Of a stretch of 64,000 nucleotides of DNA, positions 35,909 to 48,144 are shown piece after piece. The stretch covers positions 15,913,879-15,977,878 of the forward strand of contig NC_068340.1 in the NCBI RefSeq assembly GCF_014633365.1, read 5' to 3'. Position 1 is the first letter of the stretch, and each line of letters opens with the position of its first letter. The stretch comes from Diospyros lotus (Eukaryota; Streptophyta; Magnoliopsida; Ericales; Ebenaceae). The notes under the pieces are model-generated. The model saw only the letters and a program-made list of their open reading frames with translations. It had not been told where the DNA came from and did not search any database. The position numbers and the translations under genes are program-made.

Positions 35909-36645
35909 TGATACCAAGACCTCTCTAAAATCAGAACGTATATATGAAAATACTGAAAAATACAATTTAAATGCAGAAGTATGTAAACTAAAAACTTCTT
36001 TATATAAAAACTTACAGAGTTATACAAACATGCTTTGATTTATAGAGACTCTTGCAAGCTGATAACAGACTTTGAAGCCAGAGCTGGACACTATCATACA
36101 AAGGAAAAGAGAAAGGGGGGCTTAGATACTTTCTGATGTAGAGGTTCCTTAGAAGGGGCAACTGTAGAGCATACTAGTGATCTAAGAAGATCGAAGTATG
36201 GAAGAGAGAGTTGGGGTATCGATCGGTGTGTTACAATGACTCAGACACTCCCATTTTATAGACAAAAGGGGTTACAAACGACAGAATAATGAATAGGACT
36301 CAAATAGTAAAAAGTAATGTACAATGAAAAGTGTATAGTGCTTGAACAGTAACGCTATAATGGCGCTACAGTACCCAACAATTATAAGAGGTCTTCAACT
36401 TTGTCTTCTTGTGGCCTCAAAAGTCGTGCGAATGGATAGCTCCTTTTGACTTTTCTTGAAAAGCAAACAATAGCTTGTCCTTTGCATGCCATTTTTCCAC
36501 AAAGATGATAAGGTTGTAGATAACGTGAAGGATTCCTTCTGCAAAAGTTGATTTCTTTGTCAAAATTGCCAAAGCATTTGATAAGGCTGATTGAGTTGAT
36601 TTACATTGGATCTGATAAGGATTATTAGAAACCTGAGTTACTAAA
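35909..36645 (-). promoter_or_regulatory. EPRV intergenic promoter and upstream leader (copy 2)
   Basis: On the minus strand this follows the type B ORF2 stop (36646). It holds a few AATAGT and AACGCTATAATGGCGCTACAG motifs (about 36330-36375) and a TATAAAA box at 36260-36254. The leader's 5' half ends at the primer site at about 35909, where the inverted segment starts. It links a type B unit to a type A unit head-to-tail. Confidence 0.72.
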
Positions 36646-39600
36646 TCAAGTATTCGGATCATCCGAATCATAGTCTGGGGCTTGAGTTTCTTCTTCATCT
36701 GTATTAGATTTGGATGTTACGGATTTTGTCTGTTCCTGAATTTCTGATAGAATTCTGGCAAATTCATCTGGAGTCTTGGCTTGGGCCATGCGAGCCATTA
36801 ACTGATGTTTAAGCATGTCAAGCTCCCGAGTAGTCTTTGATTTCTTTCCTTTGTTGCAGAACTTAGGATTGCAACGGAACCACTCTGAATTTGCTGATTT
36901 GCTAATTCTGGATGTATCAAAATTATCCCACCATTTTACTTTGATTTGGCGAGTTAGCCATTTCCTGGTGTTAATGATTGGAACATCTGATGCTGATGGT
37001 AATACTGATATGGTGAAGTCTAGTGCCATAATCCATGAAATATTAAATTGCCTGTTATAATACCCCATATTTTCGCGAAGTTGCCACGTATTTTAAGTGA
37101 GTTTAAAATACCGAAAAATATGCTTGAAATGGCAACAAGTGATCGAATCAGTCGTAGGGAGTACCCTAGAGCTTAGATACCTAAGGTTAAAGGTATATTT
37201 TTGACGAGCGTCTCGAGGCGAGATTTATGACGCTGAAAGAAATCAAATCAGAAATGGTTTTCGGTTAAGCTAAGTTGTAGCCTAAAAAGACCGAATGATG
37301 GTAAGGGGCTTCCGAAAAATCGTACATATTGAGTAATTTTGAGTTATTAATTTTGGAATTTTAAGTATCTCGATAAATTTGATGTTTGAGGGTGTAATTG
37401 TAATTAGAGAATTATTCAAACGAAATAAGGATAAAATTAAGAGCTTATGTGGTAAAATATTGAAGTTGAGGACTTGAAATAAGGGCCAAAGTGTTATTTG
37501 AAAGAAGTTTGGGGTTTTAGCTTGGATTTCAAAAGATCAATTCATTCTAGTTTTGGATTTCAAAAGCCACTCAATTATGGCTTTGAGTCTTTGGAGTCCA
37601 TGGCTAAGATTTTGACAAGTGGCATAATGTGATTGGTTGGAGAAATCTATAAAAAGGCACCATGGGTTCTTCTCAAATCATTCCAACCAAGTTTGAGGAG
37701 TAAAACACTCTAAGAGGAGGAGCTTGCTCTAGAGAGAGAGAAGGGAGTTCGGTAAGAAGGTAGGAAAAAAATGGCGAAGAAGTGGCGGAGAACGAGCCTC
37801 GTCGGAGTTGAGAGCCTTCGCCGGAATTCGCCAAAATCAGTCAGCAAAAAAGCGAGGTAAGTCCGATTTTTTTTGATAATCCTGTAGAGGGAGAAGAGAG
37901 GGTCGCGTAGGTTCAAACAGGGGTCGAATCAGAGTTAAAACGAGGGAGATATGGCCGAAATACGAAAACGAGGCGTTGTTGTTCGGATTCTGGTGCCTGT
38001 GCGTGAGTTACACGCGCCGGAAAATGGCTGCGCGTGAAGGTGCGTGGCCGACCTTCTTGGGGCCCGTGAGGGGTCTATTTTCCTTCAAATTTTTCAGTTA
38101 TACCCCTAATTTAATACCCTTAAATCCTATGTAAAAATATTTAAGGTTAGGTTTACCAAAACGCATGTTTTCTACAGAAACCTAGGCCGTTTGCTGTGAA
38201 ATTATACCGTCTAAGAGATAAACCAACAAGGTGAGACTCCATACTCCAAATCCTATTTTTTATTCTCTTATGAGAGACTTCTATTGCATGAAACGTGTTT
38301 CGTGAAGTTCTTACACATAAACGCTTGTTATTCTCTTACGTGAAATCATGATGCATATATGAAATGTATTTTTCTGAAAATTATATGCTATTGGCTTTTT
38401 AACTGTTGCATTTATAAAATTCGTATGGCCATACTGTTGTACCTATTTGTTGTTGGCCAAGGGCAAAAGTCGGCTATCCCTCGAGAGGCGTTATGCGTGC
38501 GCTATCGAGAAAGCTTTCGTGGAGAAGACCGTGAGCCTAAGGAACAATGAATGTGGTGCTTGCATGAGTGCTATGAAGTCGGGCCAAAGTGACATGGTTA
38601 GGGACCTCCCGAGAGGCGCTATGCGTGCGCCATTGAGAAAGCTCTCGTTGGAGGAGGCTAACGTGTTCACGAGGCACTTCGGAGTAGTTCTCGTTGTCTT
38701 CTCATACATTTTATACTTGATCATGCATTGATATAAACTGTTTTTGGAGTTTCTCACTAGAAGATTCATCTTCTAATTGGATTATATTCCTGGAATATTC
38801 AAACGTTCCAGGTTCGACGAGCGGCTCTAAGGGAAAGGAGGTAGCTGAAGAATAAGTTTAATTTGTTGTCTATAGTATGTTTAGAATATTTTCATTTATA
38901 TGCGAACCTATGTATGTCTTGGATATGTTTAAGACGTTCAGTTATATCTTGCGAGAGATGATGTCCATGTAATTCATTTTGTAAACATCTTGAACAATTT
39001 TATGATAAATAAAGTATTATGGTTGTGAACCATATCAGGTTCGATCTAGCTTCCGCATTTAAAATTTTAATGCCTGTCTTAGCTATTCAATAATTGGGTT
39101 TGTAAGCTGAGAATGTGAAAATTAGGGTTTTTGGGATGTTGTGTCATGTATGACAGCTATTGAGATATGAAAAATTTTATATTCCCGAAATCCTAAGTTA
39201 TAACACGCTCAAGAAATTTGAGGTGTTACAGTAATAGCAAAATAATATTGGATAGTTAATCCATGGTGCAGGCAACAAGGCTTCATTCTGAAAGAACTGA
39301 TAAGCTTCTTGGACATCTGATGGTAGAATATCTAATGTAGGTCCAAACTTTTCCTACCAATCAATCCACTAATTTGGAATAGGAGGATTAAAGGTTTTGT
39401 CAAAGTAAAAGAACCATGATAGATTCTGATTTTTATTTTGTCAGAACAAGAGATTAGTCCATGTAGTAACATAATCCCAATAGGCATATTCTGCTGAATC
39501 GAGATTATTGGAAAATCTCTTGGTTGCCGATGGGTTAATTCTCCAGTTTGATAAAGTTAACAACTTACGGATCTTAACCTTCATGAAGGCAACTTCACTA

Positions 39601-41046
39601 GGTTCATTTCTATCCATGACGATAGAGATGTCAATGGATTTGGTGTCTGTGAGGATTTCTTCATAAAACCGGTAGGAGGGCAAATTGGGTGAAGCTTGGT
39701 AATTGTTAGGGTTAATGATGGTTTTGGCCAATTTGATTGGATTATTCTGATATGTTTCTAATAGTAATTGGCCTTCCAATGGAATAACTGATATGAAGAT
39801 GGGTTTAACCTGATAGGAGGACTTTTGGATGGAAATGGATTTTGGTTGTGGTGATGTGGTGGATGATGAAGGTCTGGTTGCTGATAGATAGGACGGAGTC
39901 CTTGGTTTCAATGGTGTGGTAGGATTCAAGGGTGGATATTCAAAGGGTATGTTTATTTGATGTGGTGAATCGTCGGGTTTGTTTAATTGATGAAGTAGAG
40001 GCTTGAGCTGATGGGATTGGTTTTCTGGCTTCTTTCTGTTTTGCAATATTCATAATGGTTGTCTTCTGATTCCTACAAGAATGACCATAAACCAAATTAT
40101 CCATAAGACTAGGAAGGTGCTGATCTAATGATTTGACCAAGCAAACTCTGATAGCAATATTATTGATAATATCTGCTAGAAGACTGATATTGCTAGTGCA
40201 AAATTCCCGAATAATTCTGATTCTTCTTTTTTCCATCCATTCATATAGGAATGGAGAGATAGTATACTGGATCTCCTGATACAAGTAATATGGGTCAGGT
40301 TTCCCATATTCAACAAGGAACTGATATTTGGATTCGTCTGATAGGGGGCCAACTGTTGGATCACCCATCTTATACCTGTCCCGTAGGGATCGTGTGACCA
40401 CCATTTTATGGGTTTTTGGCAAAGCCTCCAGCCATGCTAACGGATTTGGTAAGTCTTTACCACGAGCCGTTTGCCGTGGACTAGCCAGACCTTTACCCTG
40501 GGCCTGATTAGGTTGGTCGTCCTGGATGGACTTTGTGTTTTTGTGAGTTGATTCTGATGTCTGAGGGAATGTAAGAATAAACAGATTGTGTGAGGTTAGA
40601 TCTGAATATAAAGACTGGGCTTTAGAAAGAGTCTGATCTGCTGATAAGAAAAGTTCTCTGCAGGAAAAGTTAGGGATAAAACATTTTCTAATAAAATTGA
40701 AAATAACTGATAATACTATTTTTATTGATTTATAATTTATTATTAAGAAATTCTGATTTGAAATATAAGATAAGAGATAAAATTTTAATAAAACTTTTAA
40801 AATTTCATCCTGATGTGCGTGAAACTGATGATGTTCTAATCCTGATTTAACCTCTAATGCAAATGATGGAGAAATGCGGCTCAAGTGCAATAGAGAAGGG
40901 TGCTGATATATGTCTGATTTGGGTCCTAAGGGGGGATTCTCTTCCTTAGTCTGATTACCACTTTCCTGATGAGCTGTGTTTTGAGACTGATTGTTGAGAT
41001 TACCAATTTTTGATGGGTCAGTTAAGTTTTCTTTTGGGTTGATCAA
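36646..41046 (-). pseudogene. EPRV ORF2, type B (unknown function), interrupted by an LTR
   Basis: The frame opens at 41046 and runs to 39940, then in another frame 40046-39441. It continues to the LTR insertion (37056-39230) and resumes 37055-36646, ending in an acidic tail. It is a divergent homologue of the type A ORF2: it shares TARGKDLPNPLAWLEALP, VVTRSLRDRYKMGDPTVGPL, SDESKYQFLVEYG and TTWTNLLFWQNKNQ. Its N-terminal extension is longer (about 200 residues before the shared core) and its Pro/Ser linker differs. It follows the zinc-knuckle ORF within about 40 nt. Function unknown. Confidence 0.72.
37056..39230 (+). mobile_element. Solo LTR of Ty3/Gypsy-type element inside EPRV ORF2 (2.2 kb)
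   Basis: The element runs TATAATACCCCATATTTTC...GAGGTGTTACA; the start resembles TGTAACACCCCAGATTTTC of the LTR at 60806 with C-to-T-type changes. The ORF2 reading continues across it (minus-strand codons resume at 37055). A perfect target duplication is not visible: the right flank is GTAAT and the left looks eroded by a few bases. It shares CGAGGCGAGATTTATGACGC (37212-37232) with the minus-strand LTR at 8-2520. Small frames within it, such as 38359-38731, are not considered genes. Confidence 0.78.
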
Positions 41047-42578
41047 GTCAAAGATTTTGAGGTTATTCCTTTTTGCGTATTTTTTAAGTTTTCTTTCTTA
41101 TTTTTCTCCTGAGTCTTTTACCTTCTATGTCAGTTTTATTAATTCTTGTTTCACAGTTAGCTGATGCATGACCTAGTTGTCTACAGTAGAAACAAGTCAT
41201 TTTGTTAAGTTTTTTAGGGTTTATTATCTTTTTGGTGTCTTGATTATTTTCTTGTAGGTTCGTTAGAGGTATCTCGCAGATTTGAGATCTCTCTTGGGTT
41301 TGGGTTTGCTCTTTGTGAGGTGGATCTAGGGGTTTTATTTGAAGAGTTTTATTTTGGTATTTTTTGTATGAGACCTTAAAATCTTTTTGTAAGGGTTTCT
41401 CTTTTGGATTTTGTTTTATGGTATTGAGGGTTTTGATTGGTACTCCCATCTCTGATAGTTGGATTTCTATCTTTGAGAGTAGGATTTGGTTTTTAATGCG
41501 ACCTGTAATCCCATCCTCTTTATTATTGGAAGAGAGACATGTATATGGGTCTTGGAGGTTATTGACGGTCTTTTTTGATACTTTGAGTTTGGTTAGTTGT
41601 TCTTCTATTTGTTGGAGAATTTTCTTTGTTGAGGTTGTGGGTGGTTTACTAGGTAGGCTTTCTTCAGTTGTGAACCTGTAAGCACTGGTTATGGGGGTAG
41701 AGGATGATTCTCCTAGTTTAAGGGATTTTTCGGGTTTGTTCCCTAATAAAGTTATTTTGTTTGATTATTTTATCAACGTCATCCTTAAGTGCTACAGAAT
41801 CCTTGTTATTTGGTGAGGATATTTGTTTAAAGGGTGAAGCTAATACTCTGGTATTGGCTCCTTGACCTTTAACCACATGTTCTACAAGAGGAGGTTGGGT
41901 TCATTCGACTGTTTCCCCTATAGGAAGCTTATAGGTGTCTGATTTTTTAAGAACTGACAGTTGATTTCTAAGGATTGCTAACTGATTTTCTATCATCTGA
42001 ATATATTTCTCAGATTCTGCTAACCACCAAAAGAACGGGATATTAGTTTTGAGAAGTCTCATGGTCTGATGCCATTGATCCTTATGGGTTCTGATTTCCT
42101 TCTGGGTATAACACCTATCATAGTGTTCACGAAAGCTCCTATTTCCTGTACTAAAGAAATCTTTTTTAAGAGACTGAATGTCTATCTCAAAAGGTTTCTC
42201 TAACACATTCAGATGATAAGCATTCTGCATATCACTATGGGTTGGTGACATACTTTGGTTATCCTCATAGATTGGTTGTGCCAATCCTTGACTCCTATTG
42301 ATGTTACTGATGTGAGTTCTAGTAGTATGGAAAGATCTCCTACTACTGGTTTCTCCTGGACAGTCATTCGAAGAATTTACTTCTTCCAGATAAGCTGTCT
42401 TAGATCTGGGTATACTCTTAGACCTGTTGAACCTGATGGTTACAGATCCAGAGGGATCTTGACTGATGAACCTGATATTTGAGTTTTGTGGAGGAGGAGC
42501 TGGTTCAGTGACTTGGTCAAAGTTCCAATTTTCAGGGAAGCTAATCTCCTCATGTCTGATGGTTTTTGGTGTAAACAT
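41047..42578 (-). pseudogene. EPRV type B ORF1, middle and zinc-knuckle part
   Basis: After one TGA at the end of the movement protein the same frame reopens at 42578 and runs to 41901. It carries an EKPFEIDIQSLKKDFF / REHYD / RLLKTNIPFFWW block homologous to the N-terminal coat region of type A copies. Further stops follow, then a Lys-rich frame at 41449-41084 with a CCHC knuckle (CFYCRQLGHASANC). The coat core seen in type A (for example in 46074-46355) is not present between them, nor is a protease. The Tyr variant in the knuckle and the Pro/Ser-rich linker differ from type A. Confidence 0.7.
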
Positions 42579-42614
42579 GTTTACTCTCTGGTCTGCCTCA
42601 TAACAGATGGTGTG

Positions 42615-43271
42615 TCATGGTATTGATGGGGACCTATAATAAGGGTTTAGTCCTGTGGTTAGAACTTTATAATGGATCCTATAGATGATAGAGTACGGAA
42701 TTGATCCTGAAAGGAACTCATAGTTATGAGTTTGAATGTTAAGGGTTAGGACCTTTTCCACATCTTGATCCATTAGGGAGACGGTAAAATTTGGATGACA
42801 GTTGATATAGATCGGACCGTTATAAAGGCTGGTTTCTGCCATACTGATGATAGAGTTCTGATAGTTGGTATGTCTTGCATCTTTAAGGGCAACACATAAG
42901 GGGTTGTTAATTCCTCTTAGTGTTAAGGGCTTTAATCCTATTTGGACTAACCCTATGTGCAAGAACCTATAACCAAGATTATGGAATTTCCTTAGGTTTT
43001 TTCCAGACAGTAGGTGCACCGTCTGAAAGTGTTCTGAGCCTCTGATAGTAGTAGTAGAGAAAGGAATAACTTTTTCTACCATTCTGATAGCAAGAAGAGA
43101 TCTGAAATCAAAAGCTGATTTGTGATAGATCTGGTTAGCTTCTATCTTAGGAGGTTTCCAATTTGCTAACCTTTTGTTATTCCAATATTGTTTACATTTT
43201 CCTATAGTCTGTTCTGATTTAGAGTGCAAGGACCGATGAGTGGACTTCGGCTGGTTTAAGGATTGTGCCAT
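42615..43271 (-). pseudogene. EPRV type B ORF1, movement protein (30K-type)
   Basis: An intact 218-codon stretch starts at the ORF1 ATG at 43271. About 55 residues shared with type A ORF1 (MAQSLNQP start) are followed by a 30K-superfamily-like movement domain. Visible pieces are GSEHFQTVHLLSGKN, NLGYRFLHIGLVQIGLKPL, SLYNGPIYINCHPNFTVSL and LNIQTHNYEFLSG. Movement proteins carry the virus through plasmodesmata (family knowledge). The frame is ended by one TGA that looks like a mutated Arg codon; beyond it the same frame stays open. It is the only near-complete movement gene in the window. Confidence 0.75.
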
Positions 43272-43790
43272 GTGAATCTGTGATGAGTGTTTAAGAAAGT
43301 CTTTGATTAGTGTTATGGTTTCCCTCTAGTATTACGCAAAAGACGACAAACTACAATCTCATTCAAAATGCCTAAAGTTGCGTACGCCTCAGGTCAAGAA
43401 ACACGAACACTACCCTCAACTGGCCCCTAACAACTACATGCAACGATGCAGCACGCACACAACCCGCACAAACCATACGGTATCCCCTTGGCTCTGATAC
43501 CAAGACCTCTCTAAAATCAGAATGTATATATGAAAACTGAAAATAATGTTTGAACGCGGAAGTAAGCAAACTAAATACTTCTTTATATAAAAACTTACAG
43601 AGTTACACAAATATGCTTTGATTTACGGGGACTCTTGCAAGCTGATAACAAACTTTGAAGCCAGAGCTGGACACGGTTATACAAATGAAAAGAGAAAGGG
43701 GAACTTAGATACTTTCTGATGCAAAGGTTCCTCAAAAGAGGCAATTGCAGAGCATACTAGTGATCTAAGAAGATCGAAGTATGGAAGAGA
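43272..43790 (-). promoter_or_regulatory. EPRV leader with primer site, type B unit
   Basis: Minus strand: leader from 43790 to the primer site TGGTATCAGAGCC at 43502-43490, a 34-codon leader ORF (43476-43372) and the movement ORF start at 43271. The TATA box found about 50 nt further upstream in other copies is missing, because the sequence changes at about 43790 to an RT fragment. Confidence 0.75.
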
Positions 43791-44741
43791 TTGATCTTAG
43801 GAGCTGATACAACTAATCCATTTTTCCTAATGATATGGATGAAAGTTCTCAAATGCTTCAAATGCTGATAGATATTTTCACTGAAGACTAAGATATCGTC
43901 AATGTAAACGATTGTGAATAGGCTATATGGGGTGAAAATATCGTTCATGATGTTTTGAAATTCTGATGGGGCATTCTTAAGACCAAAGGGCATTACATTC
44001 CATTCGTACTGACCAAAGGGAACTGTGAATGCTATCTTATACATCTTTTTCTGATATCTAGATCTGCCAGAAACCTAATTTCATGTCAAACTTAGAGAAT
44101 ATTTTTGCCTGATGAAGTCTTTTTAATAAATTTGATTTGTTTGGAATGGGATATTTGATCCATTTCAAAGCCTGATTAAGGGGTTTATAATTGATGACTA
44201 ATCTTGGGGTTCCTCATTCTTTCTCAGCATTGTTGTTGACATAAAAAGAAAAGCAAGACCAAGGGGATTTTGATTTCTAATAAGTTTTTTATCTAATAGA
44301 TTACTGATTTTTTTTTTGGCAATATTCCACTAATTCGGGGGACATTTGGATGGGCCTAGCCTTAGTGGGAATATTTCTATCTGTGAAGCCTGATTCATAG
44401 GGTAATTCCACAGTATGTTTCTTCCTATCCCAAAAAGCGTTTGGAATGGTAGAGCAAACGTCCTTTTCTAATTCTTCTTGGAATTGTTTAACCCTATGGA
44501 GGAATTTTGGGCTGATTAGGGTATCCTCAATTTGCTTGAAAATGAGGTCCTGTTGGAGAGAGCTGATGTGCTTGCTAAGAAGCTGGATTTTCTGATGGAC
44601 TGATACATTTTGGAGAAGTTGAATGTCACGATGCTTTATTGGATAGGCGAACTTGAATATTATAGGCTTTCCTAAATATTCAGTTTCTACTCCTGATTCT
44701 ATAACTTTCATGGGGTAAAGAAGTTGAAGGGGATGTTAGCT
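43791..44741 (-). pseudogene. EPRV reverse transcriptase fragment (isolated)
   Basis: Minus-strand frames 44711-44301 and 44044-43791 carry the region just before RT (TKARPIQMSPELVEYCQKK). The RT palm follows with FTVPFGQYEWNVMPFGLKNA, SEFQNIMN and the catalytic YIDDILVFS (codons for YIDD at 43906-43895). The middle, about 44050-44300, has several stops and frame changes. No RNase H is seen and no protease lies upstream. Both ends are rearrangement junctions: leader sequence of a minus copy at 43790 and a plus-strand leader at 44742. It is the only pararetroviral RT in the cluster. Confidence 0.82.
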
Positions 44742-44985
44742 TATAGAGAGGTCTTGGTATCAGAGCCAAAGGGATGTTATATGGTTTGTGCGGGTTGTGT
44801 GCGTGTTGTATCGTTGCATGTAGTTGTTAGGGGCCAGTCGAGGGTAGTGTTTGCGTTTCTTGACCTGAGGTGTACACAGCTTTAGGCATTTTGAATGAGA
44901 TTGTTGTTTGCCATCTTTTGCGTAATACTGGAGAGAAACCATAACACTGATCAAAGACTTGCTCAGACACTCATCATAGATTCAC
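44742..44985 (+). promoter_or_regulatory. EPRV leader with primer site, plus-strand type A unit
   Basis: The plus-strand unit starts about 13 nt before its primer site TGGTATCAGAGCC (44755-44767). It carries a 34-codon leader ORF at 44781-44885 and leads to the ORF1 ATG at 44986. The promoter half is missing upstream of the junction. Confidence 0.75.
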
Positions 44986-46859
44986 ATGGCACAATCCTTA
45001 AACCAACTGATGTCCACTCCTCGGTCCTTGCACTCTAAATTAGAACAGACTATAGGAAAATCTGAACAATATTGGGATAACTAAGAGGTAGGAAACCAAA
45101 GACTTCCTAGTATAGAAACTCATCAGATCTCTCACAAATCAGCTTTTGATAGTGAGACTCCAATTTATCAGCTTGATCTTGAGAAACCCTTTGAAATGGA
45201 CTTTCCATATCTCAAGAAGGATTTCTTCAAAGAAGAAAACAGGATCTTCCGAGAGTACTATGATAGTCATCATACTCAAGAACAAATTTGTGCTCATAGA
45301 GAACAGTGGTATCAGATCATGAGATTTCTTAGGTTAAACATCCCTTTCTTCACTTGGATATCAAACTAAAGGATGTATAACAGGATTTTAGAGACTCACA
45401 TGAAAGCCTTAGAAGAATCAACCCAACCCACTAAGGAAGAATCCATGGAAGTCACTAAATCAGAAAATAGGATTAATATCCTAGAAAATCATCAGAAATC
45501 AAAAGAAACTAAACATGATCTCTCTTTTGGAGAAGAAGTTAGATCAGAAGGATCAAAAGAGACAGAAGATGATATCTCTTCTGTGGGTATAGAGGAAGTA
45601 GAATCTAGAGTCCTAGACCAACTTCAGTTTAACCCCATAAGTAGATCATACACTACACCCATCAGTGCTTACTACAATAGACCTGCCCTTGTTGATATTA
45701 GTAATTTTGATCATCAAGCTCATGCTCCTATAGATTTTCATCCTGACTGGGTCTATGAATGGAACATAGATGGCCTAGAAAGATATCAAGTGCTTCAAAC
45801 CTTCAACAGAATGGCTAACGTAGCCAATCTACATAAACAACATGGCCAAACAGGGCTTGAGGCAGCCCAAAACTTAACCAATATGCTTACCGGAATATTA
45901 CAAGGATGGTGGGTAAAAGAACTATCATCAGAACAGAGAAATTAGATACTCTCTTCTGTTAAGGCTGACCCAGACTGACAACCAATATTAGACCATGAAG
46001 TTAAACCAATCCCAAACTCAGTAAAATCCTACTCCAGAATATTACCCTGCACTTCCTAGGAACCTATACTAACGTGGTTGCCCAGAACAAAGAATTATTA
46101 ACCCGGTTGCGCTGTAGAAAATTGGAAGACTTTAAGTGGAATAAAGATACCTTCCTTAGCAGGTTATATGAACGCAATGATTGCGGTTTAGACTGCTGGA
46201 AAGAGATCTTTATCAATGGACTCCCAACTCTCTTTGCCAACATGGTTAAAGAAAACATGATTCGGGAAAAAAAACTTATGGGAGGAGGATCCATAAATTA
46301 TGCAGACTGGACCTATGGAGAATTGATAAATATTATCACCTCCACAGGATTGTAGTTTTGCAATCATCAAAGGTTTAGTAAGCAGGTAAAAACAAATCAA
46401 CAAGAAATGGGAAATTGGTGTGAGAAATTTGGTTATCCAAAAGAAAAACTCCCTCATAAAAAATATAAAAATCAATATAAAAAATACCAAAAATATTATA
46501 GGGAAAACCTAAATAGAAAACCCAATACCTTTCAAAAATCTAAAGATCAACCTAAAATAATAGATAGGAAATTAGACCTTACTTGCTTTAGGTGTGGAAA
46601 GAAAGGACATTTTGCCTTTACTTGCAAATTAAATAAAAAATTACAAAAAATAGAATTAACTAAAAAAGATAAAAAAGCCATCCTCAGCTATTTAAATAAC
46701 TCATCAGAATCTTCATGTGATGAAGAATTAGATTCCAATAGCTCTGATGGCGAAGACAAGGATAGAGTAACTCTTGCTACCCCATCCAAGGAAATCTGTC
46801 GTTGCAACCATCAGTTATGTCTTATTAAGGATAATCAGTTAAGGTTATGCTTAGAATGA
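44986..46859 (+). pseudogene. EPRV type A ORF1: N-terminus, coat protein, zinc knuckle (copy 3)
   Basis: From the ATG at 44986 the frame has stops near 45081 and 45366 and frame changes, but shows the full module order. First come the shared N-terminus and EKPFEMDFPYLKKDFF, then a coiled Glu-rich stretch with NPISRSYTTP (45373-45945). The coat core follows with NKELLTRLRCRKLEDFKWNK and ERNDCGLDCWKEIFINGLP (46074-46355). The CCHC knuckle CFRCGKKGHFAFTC and an acidic Ser/Asp-rich tail close it (46407-46859). No movement-protein module occurs between N-terminus and coat. This is the most complete coat region in the cluster. Confidence 0.78.
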
Positions 46860-47515
46860 TAAACCAAGTGGAAGACACCAGTCTAAACCATCAGTTTCTC
46901 CTTCAACTGCATAACAAGATAGAGTAAAGTACTAAATCATCCCATAAGATAGATCAACAGATACTGGTCACTAATTTCAGAGAAAAATTAGAGCCTGGTA
47001 TCCAGGTTGTTTTCAACAGAGTCTTCATCAGAACATCAGGATTAGGAACATGATCATTCCTTGTTCTTAAAAACTATCAGAATCTCTTATCAGAAGTGGT
47101 ATATCAATATCAGTATCAAAATCCATTCCTACATCATCAGTAGTATTGCCTTATTAGATTCAAGAGCAGACACGAACTGCATTCAAGAAGGCTGGGTATC
47201 GACAAAATATTTTGTGAAAACCAAAGAATCTTTAACAGCAACAAACAATCATAAAATTAACATCAGGTATAAACGTCCATTAGGTCACATGTAATAAGGG
47301 TATATGTTTCTTTCCATCTATCTCATATATACTAGAAAAACCCTTGAATCATTCTCTATAAAAGCCATCAAAGTAGGAGTTGAAGTTATACAACCAATTA
47401 CTCTCACCCTTGCATACTCCATCAAACATCACAACATCAGTTGTTGTAAGCATACATCAGTCTTTCTTTCGTATTATTTTCCATCACGATCAGAGTTTCA
47501 GCATTAGCAAGGTTT
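46860..47515 (+). pseudogene. EPRV type A linker and protease (copy 3)
   Basis: A damaged linker (46860-47060) precedes the protease frame 47061-47294 and 47304-47507. The active-site motif at 47157-47171 reads DSRAD instead of DSGAD (Gly to Arg), which alone should inactivate it. The downstream neighbour is ORF2 (ATG 47592), with no RT between, as in the other type A copies. Confidence 0.72.
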
Positions 47516-47591
47516 GGTAACCTGTCTTATTTCCCTACTTATTTTATATAATCAAAAGTTTTTACTAAAACAGTATTTTTGTAAACAAAAC

Positions 47592-48144
47592 ATGGTTTTA
47601 TTAAATGATTTTACATCTAAGTCCATAAAGGATCATTAACCTGATCAGATCCAGGGTAATGATTTGGCTAGTCCACAGCAAACGGCTCATGGTAAAGACC
47701 CATCAAATCCGTTTATATGGCGGAGACTTTGCCAAAAAGTCCATCAACCCGTAAAATGGGGGTCGCAAGATCCCTACGGGAAAGATATCAAATGGGTGAC
47801 CCAACAGTTGGCCTGCTATCAGATGAATCCAGGTATCAGTTCTTAATTGAGTATGGTACTCCTGGTTCTTATTACATGTATAAGGAAATCCAAGTTCCTA
47901 TCAGCCCATCAGCATATCAAGAAAATGAAGAAAGAAGACTTCAGATTGTCAGGACACTCACTCCAGGTAAAATTCCTCTCCCTGTGGATGTAATCAACAA
48001 TATCGCTATTCGGGCATGCATAGAGGAAACATACCAACAACAAAGTGCTGGCCTTATGAGGAACAAGATCCTTCATTCTTCAAACAAACATCAGTTTAAC
48101 CCATCAGATCCATCAACTTCTCTACCTCACCCTCAAAGAATGAA
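47592..48144 (+). pseudogene. EPRV ORF2, type A, 5' half (copy 3)
   Basis: Starting at the ATG at 47592, the frame contains the TAHGKDPSNPF and VARSLRERYQMGDPTVGLL blocks and DVINNIAIRAC. It is cut in the FNPSDPSTSLPHPQ region, where it is fused to intergenic promoter sequence. A stop replaces a Gln near 47636, and a frame change occurs near 47715. The 3' half is deleted. Confidence 0.7.

Noticed and set aside
37710..38769. Small reading frames within 37056-39230
   Set aside because: They sit in a solo LTR, overlap on both strands and have no motif.
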